From: Cordilura impudica
Lineage: Eukaryota; Arthropoda; Insecta; Diptera; Scathophagidae
Direction of reading: 5' to 3'
NCBI GenBank assembly: GCA_963682025.1
Contig: OY821519.1
Span: 249,548,358 to 249,612,357, forward strand
Length of the DNA stretch: 64,000 bases
Position 1 is the stretch's first letter. Each line of letters opens with the position of its first letter. A program made the translations under genes and the position numbers. A model generated the notes under the pieces. That model was not told the DNA's origin. It made no database searches and saw only the letters and a list, made by a program, of their open reading frames with translations. This document shows, in pieces, positions 32,563 to 41,542 of the stretch.

Positions 32563-34950
32563 TTTTATTTTTTTTTTTATTTATTTATTCATCCTTTATT
32601 GGCAGATTATATTTACATGATACGTATATTTTGAGATCTTATCGACTAGATATTACAACAATTAATATAATGGGATCTTAAGATATTAATTAACGATTTG
32701 TTATTAAACATAAAAGTTTTAAAGGTAAAATAGGGGAAAAATCCTTTATATAAATATTTGGCAATTCAAATACTGTGAGAAAAATATATATTTATAAAAG
32801 TTGATTATAAATAATATAATTTTCAATCTGATAATTTCTGATAATTTTAAGTTAATTGTCTACATTCTCTAATCAATGGATAAGAGGAACTTTCAATTTT
32901 GTTAAAATAATTGCTGTTAAGTCTTGTTATAAATTCAATTATTTTCTCATATCCCGTTTCATGATGAAGCATGTACGTGGGATATCTCCAATGCTTGTTG
33001 TGTATCATTTTTAGACATTTGTTTTGAATTATTTGCAACTTTTTTAAATGACATTTTGCAGCTGAATACGATATAGGGCATGCATAAGTTAAAATTGGTC
33101 TAATGACACTTTTGTAGAGTAGATTTTTGTTTTTTAAGATTAAAAAGGAACGTTTATTTAGCATTGGCCAATGTCTAAATGTATTTTAAAAGTTAGTTTG
33201 TCTAAAATGACACCAAGATATTTAACTTTTGCTTACATTTATAAAGTCTCTTCCAAAGACCAGTTGACGTCTAGGAGTTCTTTTAGGAGATATATTAAAC
33301 GGAAAGATTATTGCTTGAGTTTTATTATATTCATGTATGGCGGTACTGAGAAATCGGACGTATATATTGAATAAAGTAATGGTAATAATACTGATCCTTG
33401 GGGTAACCCGGTTGTTATTGGTTTGGGGAATGAAAGTTCATTATTGACGGAGACCATAAAAGTTCTATTTTCAATAAAATCAGCAATAGGTTTACAGAGA
33501 TATTTAGGTATATTTGCAGCCATAAGTTTGTATAATAGACCATTATTCCAAACTGTGTAAAACGCTTTCTCAATATCTAATAGTATCAGACCTGTAGATC
33601 GTTTGTTATATTTGTTGGTAATTATTTTATTTGTTATTCTGCTTATTTGATGAGTAGTGCTATGTTCTTTTTTGAATCCAAATTGTTCATTACTAATAAT
33701 GGCATTTTCTGTAGCAAATTCATTTAGACGCGTATAGATTAACTTCTCGAACAGTTTACCTAAATTGCTTAGTAAACTAATAGGTCTGTAACTTGAAGCG
33801 TAATTTTTTGGTTTATTAGGTTTCAGTATAGCAATGACCTTAGCAGTTTTGAACATAATAGGAAAATAATTGAGCTTAATGCAGGTATTGAAGATAATTA
33901 CCAACAGCTTCAGTGCTCTATCGGGGAGTTTCTTTAAAATAAGATTGGGTACATTGTCGAAGCCTGGTGATTTAGAAGCTTTAAGTGTTGAGATAAGATT
34001 AGTTATTTCTCTAACTGTCGTAAAACTTGCAGCTTCAGAGTTAGGGCTCTCTTTCTTAAATTTTTTAACTGTTACATTGATTGGCTTATCTATTGAATGT
34101 TTGTTATTAGACGTAAGATTATTAGCTCGTATGAACTCATTCGCGAGTAATTCAGCTTTTTCACTATTTGCAGTTATTTTAGAATTGTTAAAGTTTAGCG
34201 AAGGAATTTGGTTTTTACTTTTACCTCGCAAACTTCTGCTAAGTTTCCAAAAAGATTTATCACCTAGCTTTAAGTTAGATAATAATTGAGACCATTTGTT
34301 ATTACGTTAAATTTTTATGTTTTTATCTATAAATTTAATTAGAAGCTTTGTAAATTGATCATAAATCTTTGCTTCATGGACATCTGATGATCTTTGACTT
34401 TTCTTTTTAAAATATCTCCTTAATTTTATATATTTGATAATATTTTCTGGCATGGCATAGTTATTTCGTTGGGATACTTTTGGCGTTGATGCATCTCTTG
34501 CATCTAGTATCATTTTCACGAATTTGTTAAGTTCTTGATCAATTGACACCTTTGAATTATATTAAAAACAATTTTGCTGTCAACGAAATTTTTGAAACAA
34601 TTCCAATTTGATAACCTATAAGCATAATAGCTGAAAGCTGAAACTTTGGATCGATTAAGTGAGCAGCTGATAGGGCGATGATCAGATGGTATTTCGTAAC
34701 CCAATGTGCTCAATCTCATATTGAGTGTAGTATTGCTAATAACAATGTCAATTGTGGATATATAAAATAATTTTTGAAATATGGTTTGTGTTCATCAGTG
34801 AAAAAAGTTTCGTTTATGGAAGCGATATTAATATTTTCTCTTTCGAGAAGTAATTCAAATTGAGTTAATTTAGAAATGTTTGAAATACCATTAGCATTCC
34901 AATGAAGCATTTTGAAGTTGTGTGCATTAATGTAATCCATGAGCGTATTT
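32563..34950 (-). mobile_element. Jockey-clade LINE relic, 5'-truncated and internally deleted
   Basis: The plus strand opens with a T-rich run (32563-32590), the poly(A) tail of a minus-strand element. Minus-strand frames give, in order, an endonuclease start KMLHWNANGISN (about 34905), an endonuclease end SDHRPISCSLN (about 34680), a linker (34549-34307), reverse transcriptase (34231-33308) and the C-terminal thumb region (33164-32847). ORF1 is absent. The order and motifs match Jockey-clade ORF2. Confidence 0.88.
32847..34940 (-). pseudogene. Jockey ORF2 relic (endonuclease-reverse transcriptase) lacking the catalytic box
   Basis: The endonuclease N-terminus is joined almost directly to its SDH motif: the central ~100 residues with the GD.N active site are deleted near 34720-34740. 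The reverse transcriptase keeps SYRPISLLSNLGKLFEKLIY, the ILLDIEKAF motif (changed downstream to YTVW) and TTGLPQGSVLLPLLYSI. Near 33340 the sequence then jumps from TSDF to the post-catalytic region, so the YADD box is deleted. The C-terminal part has ILTYACPISYSAAK. Several frameshifts separate the pieces. It cannot encode a working enzyme. Confidence 0.88.
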
Positions 34951-35144
34951 TAACATAGACATAAGTTATGACAAGTGTATGGAGCAACCTATTCAAAAAT
35001 ATCAAATGTTATAAAAAAAATTTAAAAAAAAAAACTCAACATAGAATTTGAAATAATGATGGTTTTTGCAGTTAGGTGACCGTAGCGGTTAAAAAAAACA
35101 TAGTGGTTATTCAGGAAAAAAATTTGTTGCCCAATTGTTGTGTA

Positions 35145-35320
35145 GTGTAATCCAATACAAAATCACTGGAATCATTTAGACAGCAGAATAAGAGAAATGG
35201 AAATAAGAATCAAAATAGATTTAATTATAGCCCTCCAGGAAGAATGGTAACAAATTCCACCAAAGGTGACCCAAAACTTGGTTTGTTCCATTCCTAGAAG
35301 ACTAGAAGCAATAATTAGGA
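35145..35320 (+). pseudogene. Tc1-like transposase C-terminal relic
   Basis: Translation in one frame gives LIIALQEEW (about 35222-35250), then PPKVTQNLVCSIPRRLEA (about 35258-35311). The spacing and the EEW...IP...V..L...MPRR pattern are the conserved C-terminus of Tc1-family transposases. The rest of the gene is unrecognisable upstream. Confidence 0.75.
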
Positions 35321-35385
35321 GTAAGTAATCACATATTATATTATAAAATTATAAACGTTAGGTGTTCGAATTCATTTCTTTTAAG

Positions 35386-35707
35386 AAAAACTGGTAATAA
35401 AATTATAACATATACCATGCGATTCGAGAATTGGTCTCACGTCCAACTAATTGGGTGTAGGGGCTGGGTCGAAAAACTGGACCGATCCTGACCATATTTG
35501 GTGAAGTCAATTTTATTTTTCAAAAACGTATACAAACCAAATCTTTGCAATATTTTTGTTTTTGATAGGCTTAAGTGAAGATCGGGAAGCAGCTTTATAT
35601 GGGGGGCTATGACTAACAATGGTCCTGTAAGGTTTGCTTTTGCACTACTGATTAATGGATGCAATAAACACACATAAACCCAATTCGACCGAGATCTATA
35701 TGATAAT
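35386..35707 (+). repeat. Mini-me-like repeat, 5' half, split by LINE insertion
   Basis: It matches the 55047 copy from GGTAATAAAATTATA through ATATACCATGCG, GCAGCTTTATATGGGG and ATCTATATGATAAT, then breaks at 35707. The match resumes at 44449 with TAATTTGGATATTATGGCAA, so an 8.7-kb block was inserted here. The 5' palindrome is deleted in this copy. Confidence 0.85.
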
Positions 35708-36077
35708 GAATGAGTGCTTCGTGAGAGTCAGACGTGTTTTTTTGTTCGCTCCGATAAAATAGTTTAAATAAATAAATATATTGTAAAAATATTACTAAAA
35801 CTACATTGAATTTTTTTACGAACATATTTCTGAAACATTTCTGTGTTTTAAAAACAATAAATCTATAACACAAATGCTAAATATAACTTTTAAATAAACA
35901 TAATCAATAATCTTCCAAAACACTAAATAACAAACAACTTACGTATACATAAGTGTTCGAACAATACATAAAACAGAACAAGAAACAATATTAAAAAAAA
36001 AAAAAAAAAAAAAAGCAGTGAGCAACCATAAAACAAACAATTTGCAAAAATTTCACACTATAAACATATCAATAATT

Positions 36078-36557
36078 ATGTCAAAGCGCAATTCTAAGAG
36101 AACAGCTAGTGAAGCTGGTACAAGCACTTCGCCATCAAATACCTCTGAGTTATCTGAGCTAGTGTTCTCAAATCCAAATCTATCAGCAACTCGTCTTCGG
36201 AACTGGTTACACATTCAATTTACGAAGCAAAACGATTTTTTCAGTGAGCAATCACAACTTATAAAAACAATGATAGAAGAGACAAGGAGAAGCATTTTTA
36301 TTGAAATTGAAAAGAGATTCAGTGACTTGAAAAATGAAATAATAAATGATGTTAGAAAAGAACTTTGCGAAATTAATGATAAAGTTAAAGACTTAGAAAC
36401 AGTGAATACTGAAATTGTACGGCTAAAAGCCGATGTAACAAATTTAAATGCTAAAATTCTTAAACAAGAAAACTCGGTCGTAGCGTCTGATTTACGTTTA
36501 ACAGGTGTGCCGTTTTATAATAATGAAGATCTACAATTAATTTTTGGAAATATATGT
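36078..36557 (+). pseudogene. CR1-like LINE ORF1, 5' part, interrupted
   Basis: The ATG at 36078 opens MSKRNSKRTASEAG. Residues ~55-150 are strongly charged heptad-like sequence (IFIEIEKRFSDLKNEIINDV), a probable coiled coil for ORF1 trimerisation. It ends at LQLIFGNIC, where the Jockey LINE interrupts. The frame runs on by chance to a stop at 36629. The rest of ORF1 continues at 40902 in the same frame once the 12-bp duplication is counted once. Likely role in life: RNA-binding chaperone of the LINE particle. Confidence 0.82.
36546..36557. repeat. Target-site duplication of inner Jockey LINE, left
   Basis: GGAAATATATGT, repeated exactly at 40890-40901. Confidence 0.93.
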
Positions 36558-36591
36558 CAGTCAACCTCTGACCGTTATCGAGTAAAGACGT
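36557..36591 (+). promoter_or_regulatory. Jockey internal promoter: TCAGTC initiator and DPE
   Basis: The element starts at 36558 with CAGTC; with the flanking T this gives the initiator TCAGTC, whose A is +1 (36559). At exactly +28 to +33 lies AGACGT, a perfect match to the downstream promoter element RGWYVT. This initiator-plus-DPE arrangement is the known TATA-less promoter of Jockey-clade elements and allows transcription from the first base of the element. Confidence 0.85.
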
Positions 36592-36731
36592 GCGTATATC
36601 TGAGCTCTATTTGTGTAAAAACATTATAATAAAAACAATTCTGCAAACATTTAAATAAATAAAAAAAATAAAAAAAAACAACTACATATATTGTAAATTC
36701 TTTTGTGCAAAAAAATTACATTTCTATCAGA

Positions 36732-38000
36732 ATGACTGATAGCGATGTTGACGAAATATGCTGGCAGGTAGTCTTGCCTAAAGCAAGAAAACGTAAAAAA
36801 AGTGAGTCCCCAAATATATTTTTAAACAAGAGAAAAAACACCAAAAACAATTTACACGCTACATTTAACAACAACAATGGTTTGACATGTCCAAATAACA
36901 TCGATGTGGATCCTAAAAAGAATGCCAACAACAACATCATTGCAAAAAATATTAATATGAATAATATTGCTAGTACATCAAGTAAAGCTATGCTTGAAAA
37001 CAACAATGTGAGTCATAATAGATTTATTGCTTTAGACGACAATAATGATGAAGATGATGAAGATAATGATGATGAAGAAATATCTAATATTCAGGTACCT
37101 AAACTCCCACCAATTTTTATACCAAATGTTTCTGATATTAGCGCAATGGTAAAAAGTTTTTCAAAATTAATTAATTTATCATTTAATTACAAAACTCAAA
37201 GAGACGGCCAAATAAGAATTATGGTCAAAGATATTGATTCATATAGATCACTTGTTGTTTTCTTAAATGATAAAAATATTGAGTTTCATACTTACCAATT
37301 AAAAAAAGAGAGATCTTATAGAGTTGTTGTTAAGAATTTGCACCCTTCAACACCAGCTGATGATATTAAAGAAGCATTTGAACGATATGGACATAAAGTA
37401 CGAAATGTTACAAACATAATAAGCAAAATAACAAAAGGAACCCTCCCTATGTTCTACATTGACCTAGAACCAAATACAAATAACAAACGCGTATATGACA
37501 TTAAAACTCTTAATAATGCTGTTGTAAATATCGTACCACCAAGGAAAACAAAAGATATTGTTCAATGTCACCGATGCCAAGAATTTGGACATACGAAAAG
37601 CTACTGTAGGAAATCAGTAAACTGCGTCAAATGCGGATTGGGTCATTTAACTGTTGATTGCACAAAAGATCGTGACACTCCTCCTAAATGTGTAAATTGT
37701 CTTCAAAACCATCCAGCAAGTTATAAAGGCTGCATTGTATATAAGCAATTATTAAAAAAAAAAGTGCAACATAATTCAATGTATAGACGTAACAATACTA
37801 ATTATAGAAATGATGAATTTACTTATGTAAACAATACAACCAATCCAAACAATAACAATAACAATTCTTATTCTGCAGTTTTAAAGAATAATCAGTCAAG
37901 TTCACTTGATAAATTAGAAAAATTAATCCAAGACCAAATAGAGTTAACCAACAAGTTATTAAACATGATGACAGTTTTGATTGCAAAACTATGCAACTAA
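36732..38000 (+). CDS. Jockey ORF1 nucleic-acid-binding protein
   Basis: 422 aa from ATG 36732 (MTDSDVDEICWQ); an upstream in-frame TTG at 36705 is not a likely start. The N-terminal half is basic and Asn-rich, with an acidic run DDNNDEDDEDNDDEE (about residues 100-114). The centre has an RRM-like fold signature, YRVVVKNLHPSTPADDI (about 204-220). Three CCHC-type knuckles follow: CHRCQEFGHTKSYC, CVKCGLGHLTVDC and CVNCLQNHPASYKGC. This is the standard Jockey ORF1 layout. It coats the element RNA and chaperones target-primed reverse transcription. The stop TAA overlaps the ORF2 start. Confidence 0.93.
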   Translation: MTDSDVDEICWQVVLPKARKRKKSESPNIFLNKRKNTKNNLHATFNNNNGLTCPNNIDVDPKKNANNNIIAKNINMNNIASTSSKAMLENNNVSHNRFIALDDNNDEDDEDNDDEEISNIQVPKLPPIFIPNVSDISAMVKSFSKLINLSFNYKTQRDGQIRIMVKDIDSYRSLVVFLNDKNIEFHTYQLKKERSYRVVVKNLHPSTPADDIKEAFERYGHKVRNVTNIISKITKGTLPMFYIDLEPNTNNKRVYDIKTLNNAVVNIVPPRKTKDIVQCHRCQEFGHTKSYCRKSVNCVKCGLGHLTVDCTKDRDTPPKCVNCLQNHPASYKGCIVYKQLLKKKVQHNSMYRRNNTNYRNDEFTYVNNTTNPNNNNNNSYSAVLKNNQSSSLDKLEKLIQDQIELTNKLLNMMTVLIAKLCN

Positions 38001-40684
38001 ATTTAAATATTGCAATATGGAATGCTAACGGGCTTTCTAACCATTTGCAAGAAGTTGAACTATTTCTAAAAATACATCACATTGATATTATGCTAGTGTC
38101 GGAGACACATTTTACTAGTAGATCCTTTTGTAGAATAAGAGGATACGAAGTTATAACAGCTAACCATCCAGACGACAGAGCACACGCTGGAGCCGCAATA
38201 ATAATAAAATCGTCAATAAAATACGAACTCCTAGATGAAGTAAGGGATACATATATTCAAGCTGCCTGTATTAAGGTTAAATCAAATTTGAGTGACATTT
38301 CCATCTGTGCCATTTATTTTCCACCCAGATATTCTGTCAAAAGTCAACAATTTCAAACTTTTTTTAATAAACTAGGACCAAGATTTTTTGTAGCTGGAGA
38401 CTTTAACGCAAAGCATCCGTGGTGGGGATCGAGATTAGTTAATCCTAAGGGAAGCGAGTTGTACAAATGTATAACATATAATAATTATTCGGTGTTGTCA
38501 ACAGGAAATCCAACATATTGGCCCACGGATCCAAGAAAAATACCTGATTTATTAGACTTTGTCGTTTACTCTGGTATTTCAAGACAGTTATTACATATTA
38601 CACATGTTGATGAACTAAGTTCTGATCATACCCCTATAATAGCATGCTTTAACACCATTTTAGAGGCTCATATTGCAAAACAGAATATTCTTACTAGCAA
38701 AACTGACTTAAAATCTTTTGCCACTTGGATTGAGAGAAATGTGAATCTTAGTATTTCAATAAAAACCCCAGATGAAATTGATGATGCAATTGAGAATTTC
38801 AATAACCTGATTCATAATGCAGCATTTTTATCAACTCCAAATTATACAGACCAGAGAAATTTCAATCAGTTAATTCTAACATCTGAAATCAGAGAGCTCT
38901 TAAGAAATAAAAGAAGGCTTAGAAAAGTGTGGCAAATTAGTAGAAACCCTTACGATAAACAGATCTTTAACAAAGCTGCTAAAGACCTTAAAATTGCCCT
39001 CCATAGGTTGAAAAATGAGCAGCTTGGTTACTTTCTTTCTAACCTTGATCCAAATAACAAGAACAACTCTGAGTTTTCTTTGTGGAAAGCAACAAAATAC
39101 ATAAAACGTCCAACTAAACGAAATGTTCCAATAAAGGACAACAATGGAGTTTGGTGTAAAACAGACAAAGCTAAAGCAGAAGCATTTGCCAACCATCTAC
39201 TAAGCACTTTTCAACCCCACTCATTTACAAATCATTCCGATAATGAAATAATTGATTTTTTAAATTGTCCTTGTCCTATGGATTGGCCGATTAAACACAT
39301 CTCTCCTAATGAAGTAATCGAACAAATTAAGGAAATAAACGTGAAAAAGTCTCCAGGTTACGACAATATAGATGGAAAAGTTATCAAAACTCTGCCAAAA
39401 AAGGCTATTATACATCTCACATACTTATACAATGCTATTTTAAGATTAAGCCACTTTCCCTCTCAATGGAAGTGTGCAGAGATTGTTATGGTTAACAAAC
39501 CAAATAAACCAGAGAATAATGTTACATCCTATAGACCAATTAGCCTACTGGCCATATTGTCCAAAATATTTGAAAGAATATTATTGAAAAGATTGTTGCC
39601 AGTCCTAGATGAACTAAACATCATTCCGGAATACCAATTTGGTTTTCGGAATAAGCATGGAACTCCAGAGCAATGCCATCGTATCATAGCTTTTATAAGA
39701 GATACATTGGAAACCAAAAGATATTGTTCAGGAGTTTTTCTCGATGTACAACAAGCGTTTGATAAAGTTTGGCATGATGGGTTATGCTTCAAACTAAAAA
39801 ACTTGCTTCCAACGCCTTTTTATTTATTGATAAAATCCTATTTAACAGATAGAAGTTTCTATGTTAAAGTTAACTCCGAGATTTCTCAAATATGTTGCAT
39901 AAAAGCAGGAGTCCCTCAAGGCAGTGTACTTGGACCAACTCTCTACACCATATTTACGTCGGACATGCCAATTAACGAAAATGTTTTAATTGCAACGTAT
40001 GCAGATGATACAGCGATTCTAGCATCAGATACTTGCCCAAATAATGCATCGAATTTATTGCAGCAAGAATTGAACGTCATTGAAACATGGTTAAGCAAAT
40101 GGAAAGTTAAAATCAACACTGAAAAATCATCACATATCACTTTTTCGTTACGCCGAGGTAATTGTCCTGTTGTTCGCTTAAGTAATAATTCAATTCCACA
40201 ACATGACTGCATTAAATACTTAGGAATGAATATAGACAGGAGATTGACATGGAAGACTCATATTAAAACAAAGAAACAACAATTAAATATCAAGACTAAA
40301 AGACTATATTGGCTTCTTGGACCAAAATCAAAACTAAGTCTAGAAAATAAAGTAATCTTGTATAAAACCATTTTAAAACCTGTTTGGACTTATGGTATCC
40401 AGCTATGGGGAACAGCCAGCAACTCAAATATTGAAATACTACAAAGGTACCAATCAAAAACGCTACGATCAATAGTACACGCCCCGTGGTTTGTATCTAA
40501 TAATACTATACACAACGATCTCCGTATTCCAAAGGTGAAAGATGAAATTAGAAGATTTAGCGAGACCTATTTAGAAAGGTTAAGTCAACACATTAACCCA
40601 CTAGCTATTGCGCTCCTCGATGATACCGACGAAATCAGAAGACTTAAAAGGCACCATATATTGGACCTGCCTTTCAGAAATTAA
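37991..40684 (+). CDS. Jockey ORF2: APE-type endonuclease and reverse transcriptase
   Basis: 897 aa from ATG 37991, close to the usual Jockey length. The endonuclease has WNANG (10-14), the catalytic Glu in SETHFT (E38), GDFNAKHPWWG (D137, N139) and SSDH (D212, H213). Reverse transcriptase blocks include SYRPISLLAILSKIFERI, FLDVQQAFDKVWHDGL, AGVPQGSVLGPTLYTIFTSD and the catalytic YADD at residues 670-673 (39998-40009). A C-terminal WTYGIQLWG block follows. No RNase H. All catalytic residues are in place. The endonuclease nicks target DNA in the nucleus and the reverse transcriptase extends from the nick. Translation probably reinitiates in the ATGCAACTAA overlap. Confidence 0.95.
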   Translation: MQLNLNIAIWNANGLSNHLQEVELFLKIHHIDIMLVSETHFTSRSFCRIRGYEVITANHPDDRAHAGAAIIIKSSIKYELLDEVRDTYIQAACIKVKSNLSDISICAIYFPPRYSVKSQQFQTFFNKLGPRFFVAGDFNAKHPWWGSRLVNPKGSELYKCITYNNYSVLSTGNPTYWPTDPRKIPDLLDFVVYSGISRQLLHITHVDELSSDHTPIIACFNTILEAHIAKQNILTSKTDLKSFATWIERNVNLSISIKTPDEIDDAIENFNNLIHNAAFLSTPNYTDQRNFNQLILTSEIRELLRNKRRLRKVWQISRNPYDKQIFNKAAKDLKIALHRLKNEQLGYFLSNLDPNNKNNSEFSLWKATKYIKRPTKRNVPIKDNNGVWCKTDKAKAEAFANHLLSTFQPHSFTNHSDNEIIDFLNCPCPMDWPIKHISPNEVIEQIKEINVKKSPGYDNIDGKVIKTLPKKAIIHLTYLYNAILRLSHFPSQWKCAEIVMVNKPNKPENNVTSYRPISLLAILSKIFERILLKRLLPVLDELNIIPEYQFGFRNKHGTPEQCHRIIAFIRDTLETKRYCSGVFLDVQQAFDKVWHDGLCFKLKNLLPTPFYLLIKSYLTDRSFYVKVNSEISQICCIKAGVPQGSVLGPTLYTIFTSDMPINENVLIATYADDTAILASDTCPNNASNLLQQELNVIETWLSKWKVKINTEKSSHITFSLRRGNCPVVRLSNNSIPQHDCIKYLGMNIDRRLTWKTHIKTKKQQLNIKTKRLYWLLGPKSKLSLENKVILYKTILKPVWTYGIQLWGTASNSNIEILQRYQSKTLRSIVHAPWFVSNNTIHNDLRIPKVKDEIRRFSETYLERLSQHINPLAIALLDDTDEIRRLKRHHILDLPFRN

Positions 40685-40889
40685 TTGCTCATTTCCTTTT
40701 TATTTATGTATTTATTTAACCAAAAAAAAAGAAAAATATGTATATATATATATCTCTTCATATTTTGTTTAATTATGCTGTTCTCAGTGGAGTTTAGCAT
40801 ATTATGTCAATTGTAAATTCATCAAATTTACTTATTGTCCTTAATTGAACAGATTGTAAATAAAGAATTAATTAAAAAAAAAAAAAAAA
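40685..40889 (+). other. Jockey 3' UTR and poly(A) tail
   Basis: 205 bp with a (TA)n run near 40740-40752, AATAAA at about 40859 and a 16-A tail ending at 40889. Confidence 0.85.
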
Positions 40890-40901
40890 GGAAATATATG
40901 T
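40890..40901. repeat. Target-site duplication of inner Jockey LINE, right
   Basis: GGAAATATATGT, identical to 36546-36557. Confidence 0.93.
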
Positions 40902-41306
40902 GATACGTTAAAAATAACAATGCCTTTTTATAAATCAATTTTTCGCGTAAAACATATGAAAAATAATAGGAATGTAGATGATCCTCCAATTGTAATAAAA
41001 CTTAACTCGCCGTATGAAAAGAACTTTTTACTAAAAACAATGGCAGCGTATCGTCGTAAAAATAAAACACCCCTCCGTTTGCACCATGCAGGATTTGATA
41101 GCAGTGGACGTTTTTACATCAATGAAAACTTAACACCCCACAATTACGAAATATTTAAAGCCGCACTTGTTTTAAAAAAAACGAACCGAATATTAACGGC
41201 CTTTACGCAGCGCGGAATAGTTTATGTGAAGGAAAAGGATAATGATGAGCCAAGCAGAATAGAATTTCTTGATCAATTGAACCATTTTTTTCCATCTAAT
41301 AATTAA
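40902..41306 (+). pseudogene. CR1-like LINE ORF1, 3' part
   Basis: It resumes the frame interrupted at 36557. It contains IFRVKHMKNNRNVDDPPIVI, LRLHHAGFDSSGRFYINENL and FTQRGIVYVKEKD, the C-terminal domain shared by many insect CR1/Jockey-group ORF1 proteins. It ends NHFFPSNN at TAA 41306. No lesion other than the inner insertion was seen in ORF1, so ORF1 was intact when it was hit. Confidence 0.82.
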
Positions 41307-41542
41307 ATTTTTGTTTTATACAATTACAGTTTATTCATGCATAATTAATACAGTACTAATCAAATTAATTTTTTTTAAACTCAAAACTTATATAACTGTC
41401 GATATTTTTTGTAAAAACCTAACAATATTTTTTGTCCTTGTAATATTATGTTTACGAATATCTGTTACTTGTTTTACTTACAGTATTATAACTTCACTTT
41501 GCGTTCAAGTTATGAATAGTTGTTTGCTAAGAAAATATTCTA

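Larger units (their letters stand above)
36558..40889 (+). mobile_element. Jockey-clade non-LTR retrotransposon, structurally intact
   Basis: 4332 bp including the tail, flanked by a perfect 12-bp target duplication (36546-36557 and 40890-40901). It has the initiator/DPE promoter at base one, a short 5' UTR, ORF1 with three zinc knuckles, and ORF2 with endonuclease and reverse transcriptase overlapping ORF1 by 10 nt. A 3' UTR follows, with AATAAA at about 40859 and a poly(A) of about 16. No stop or frameshift was seen. This is a recent full-length insertion and could be active. Confidence 0.95.

Noticed and set aside
32326..32634. 102-codon frame with protein-like N-terminal part
   Set aside because: It starts at GTG, has no family match that I recognise and runs into a LINE poly(A) complement.
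36018..36077. Upstream extension of the CR1-like ORF1 to 36018
   Set aside because: The extension begins at GTG right after an A-run; the ATG at 36078 starts a typical basic ORF1 N-terminus.
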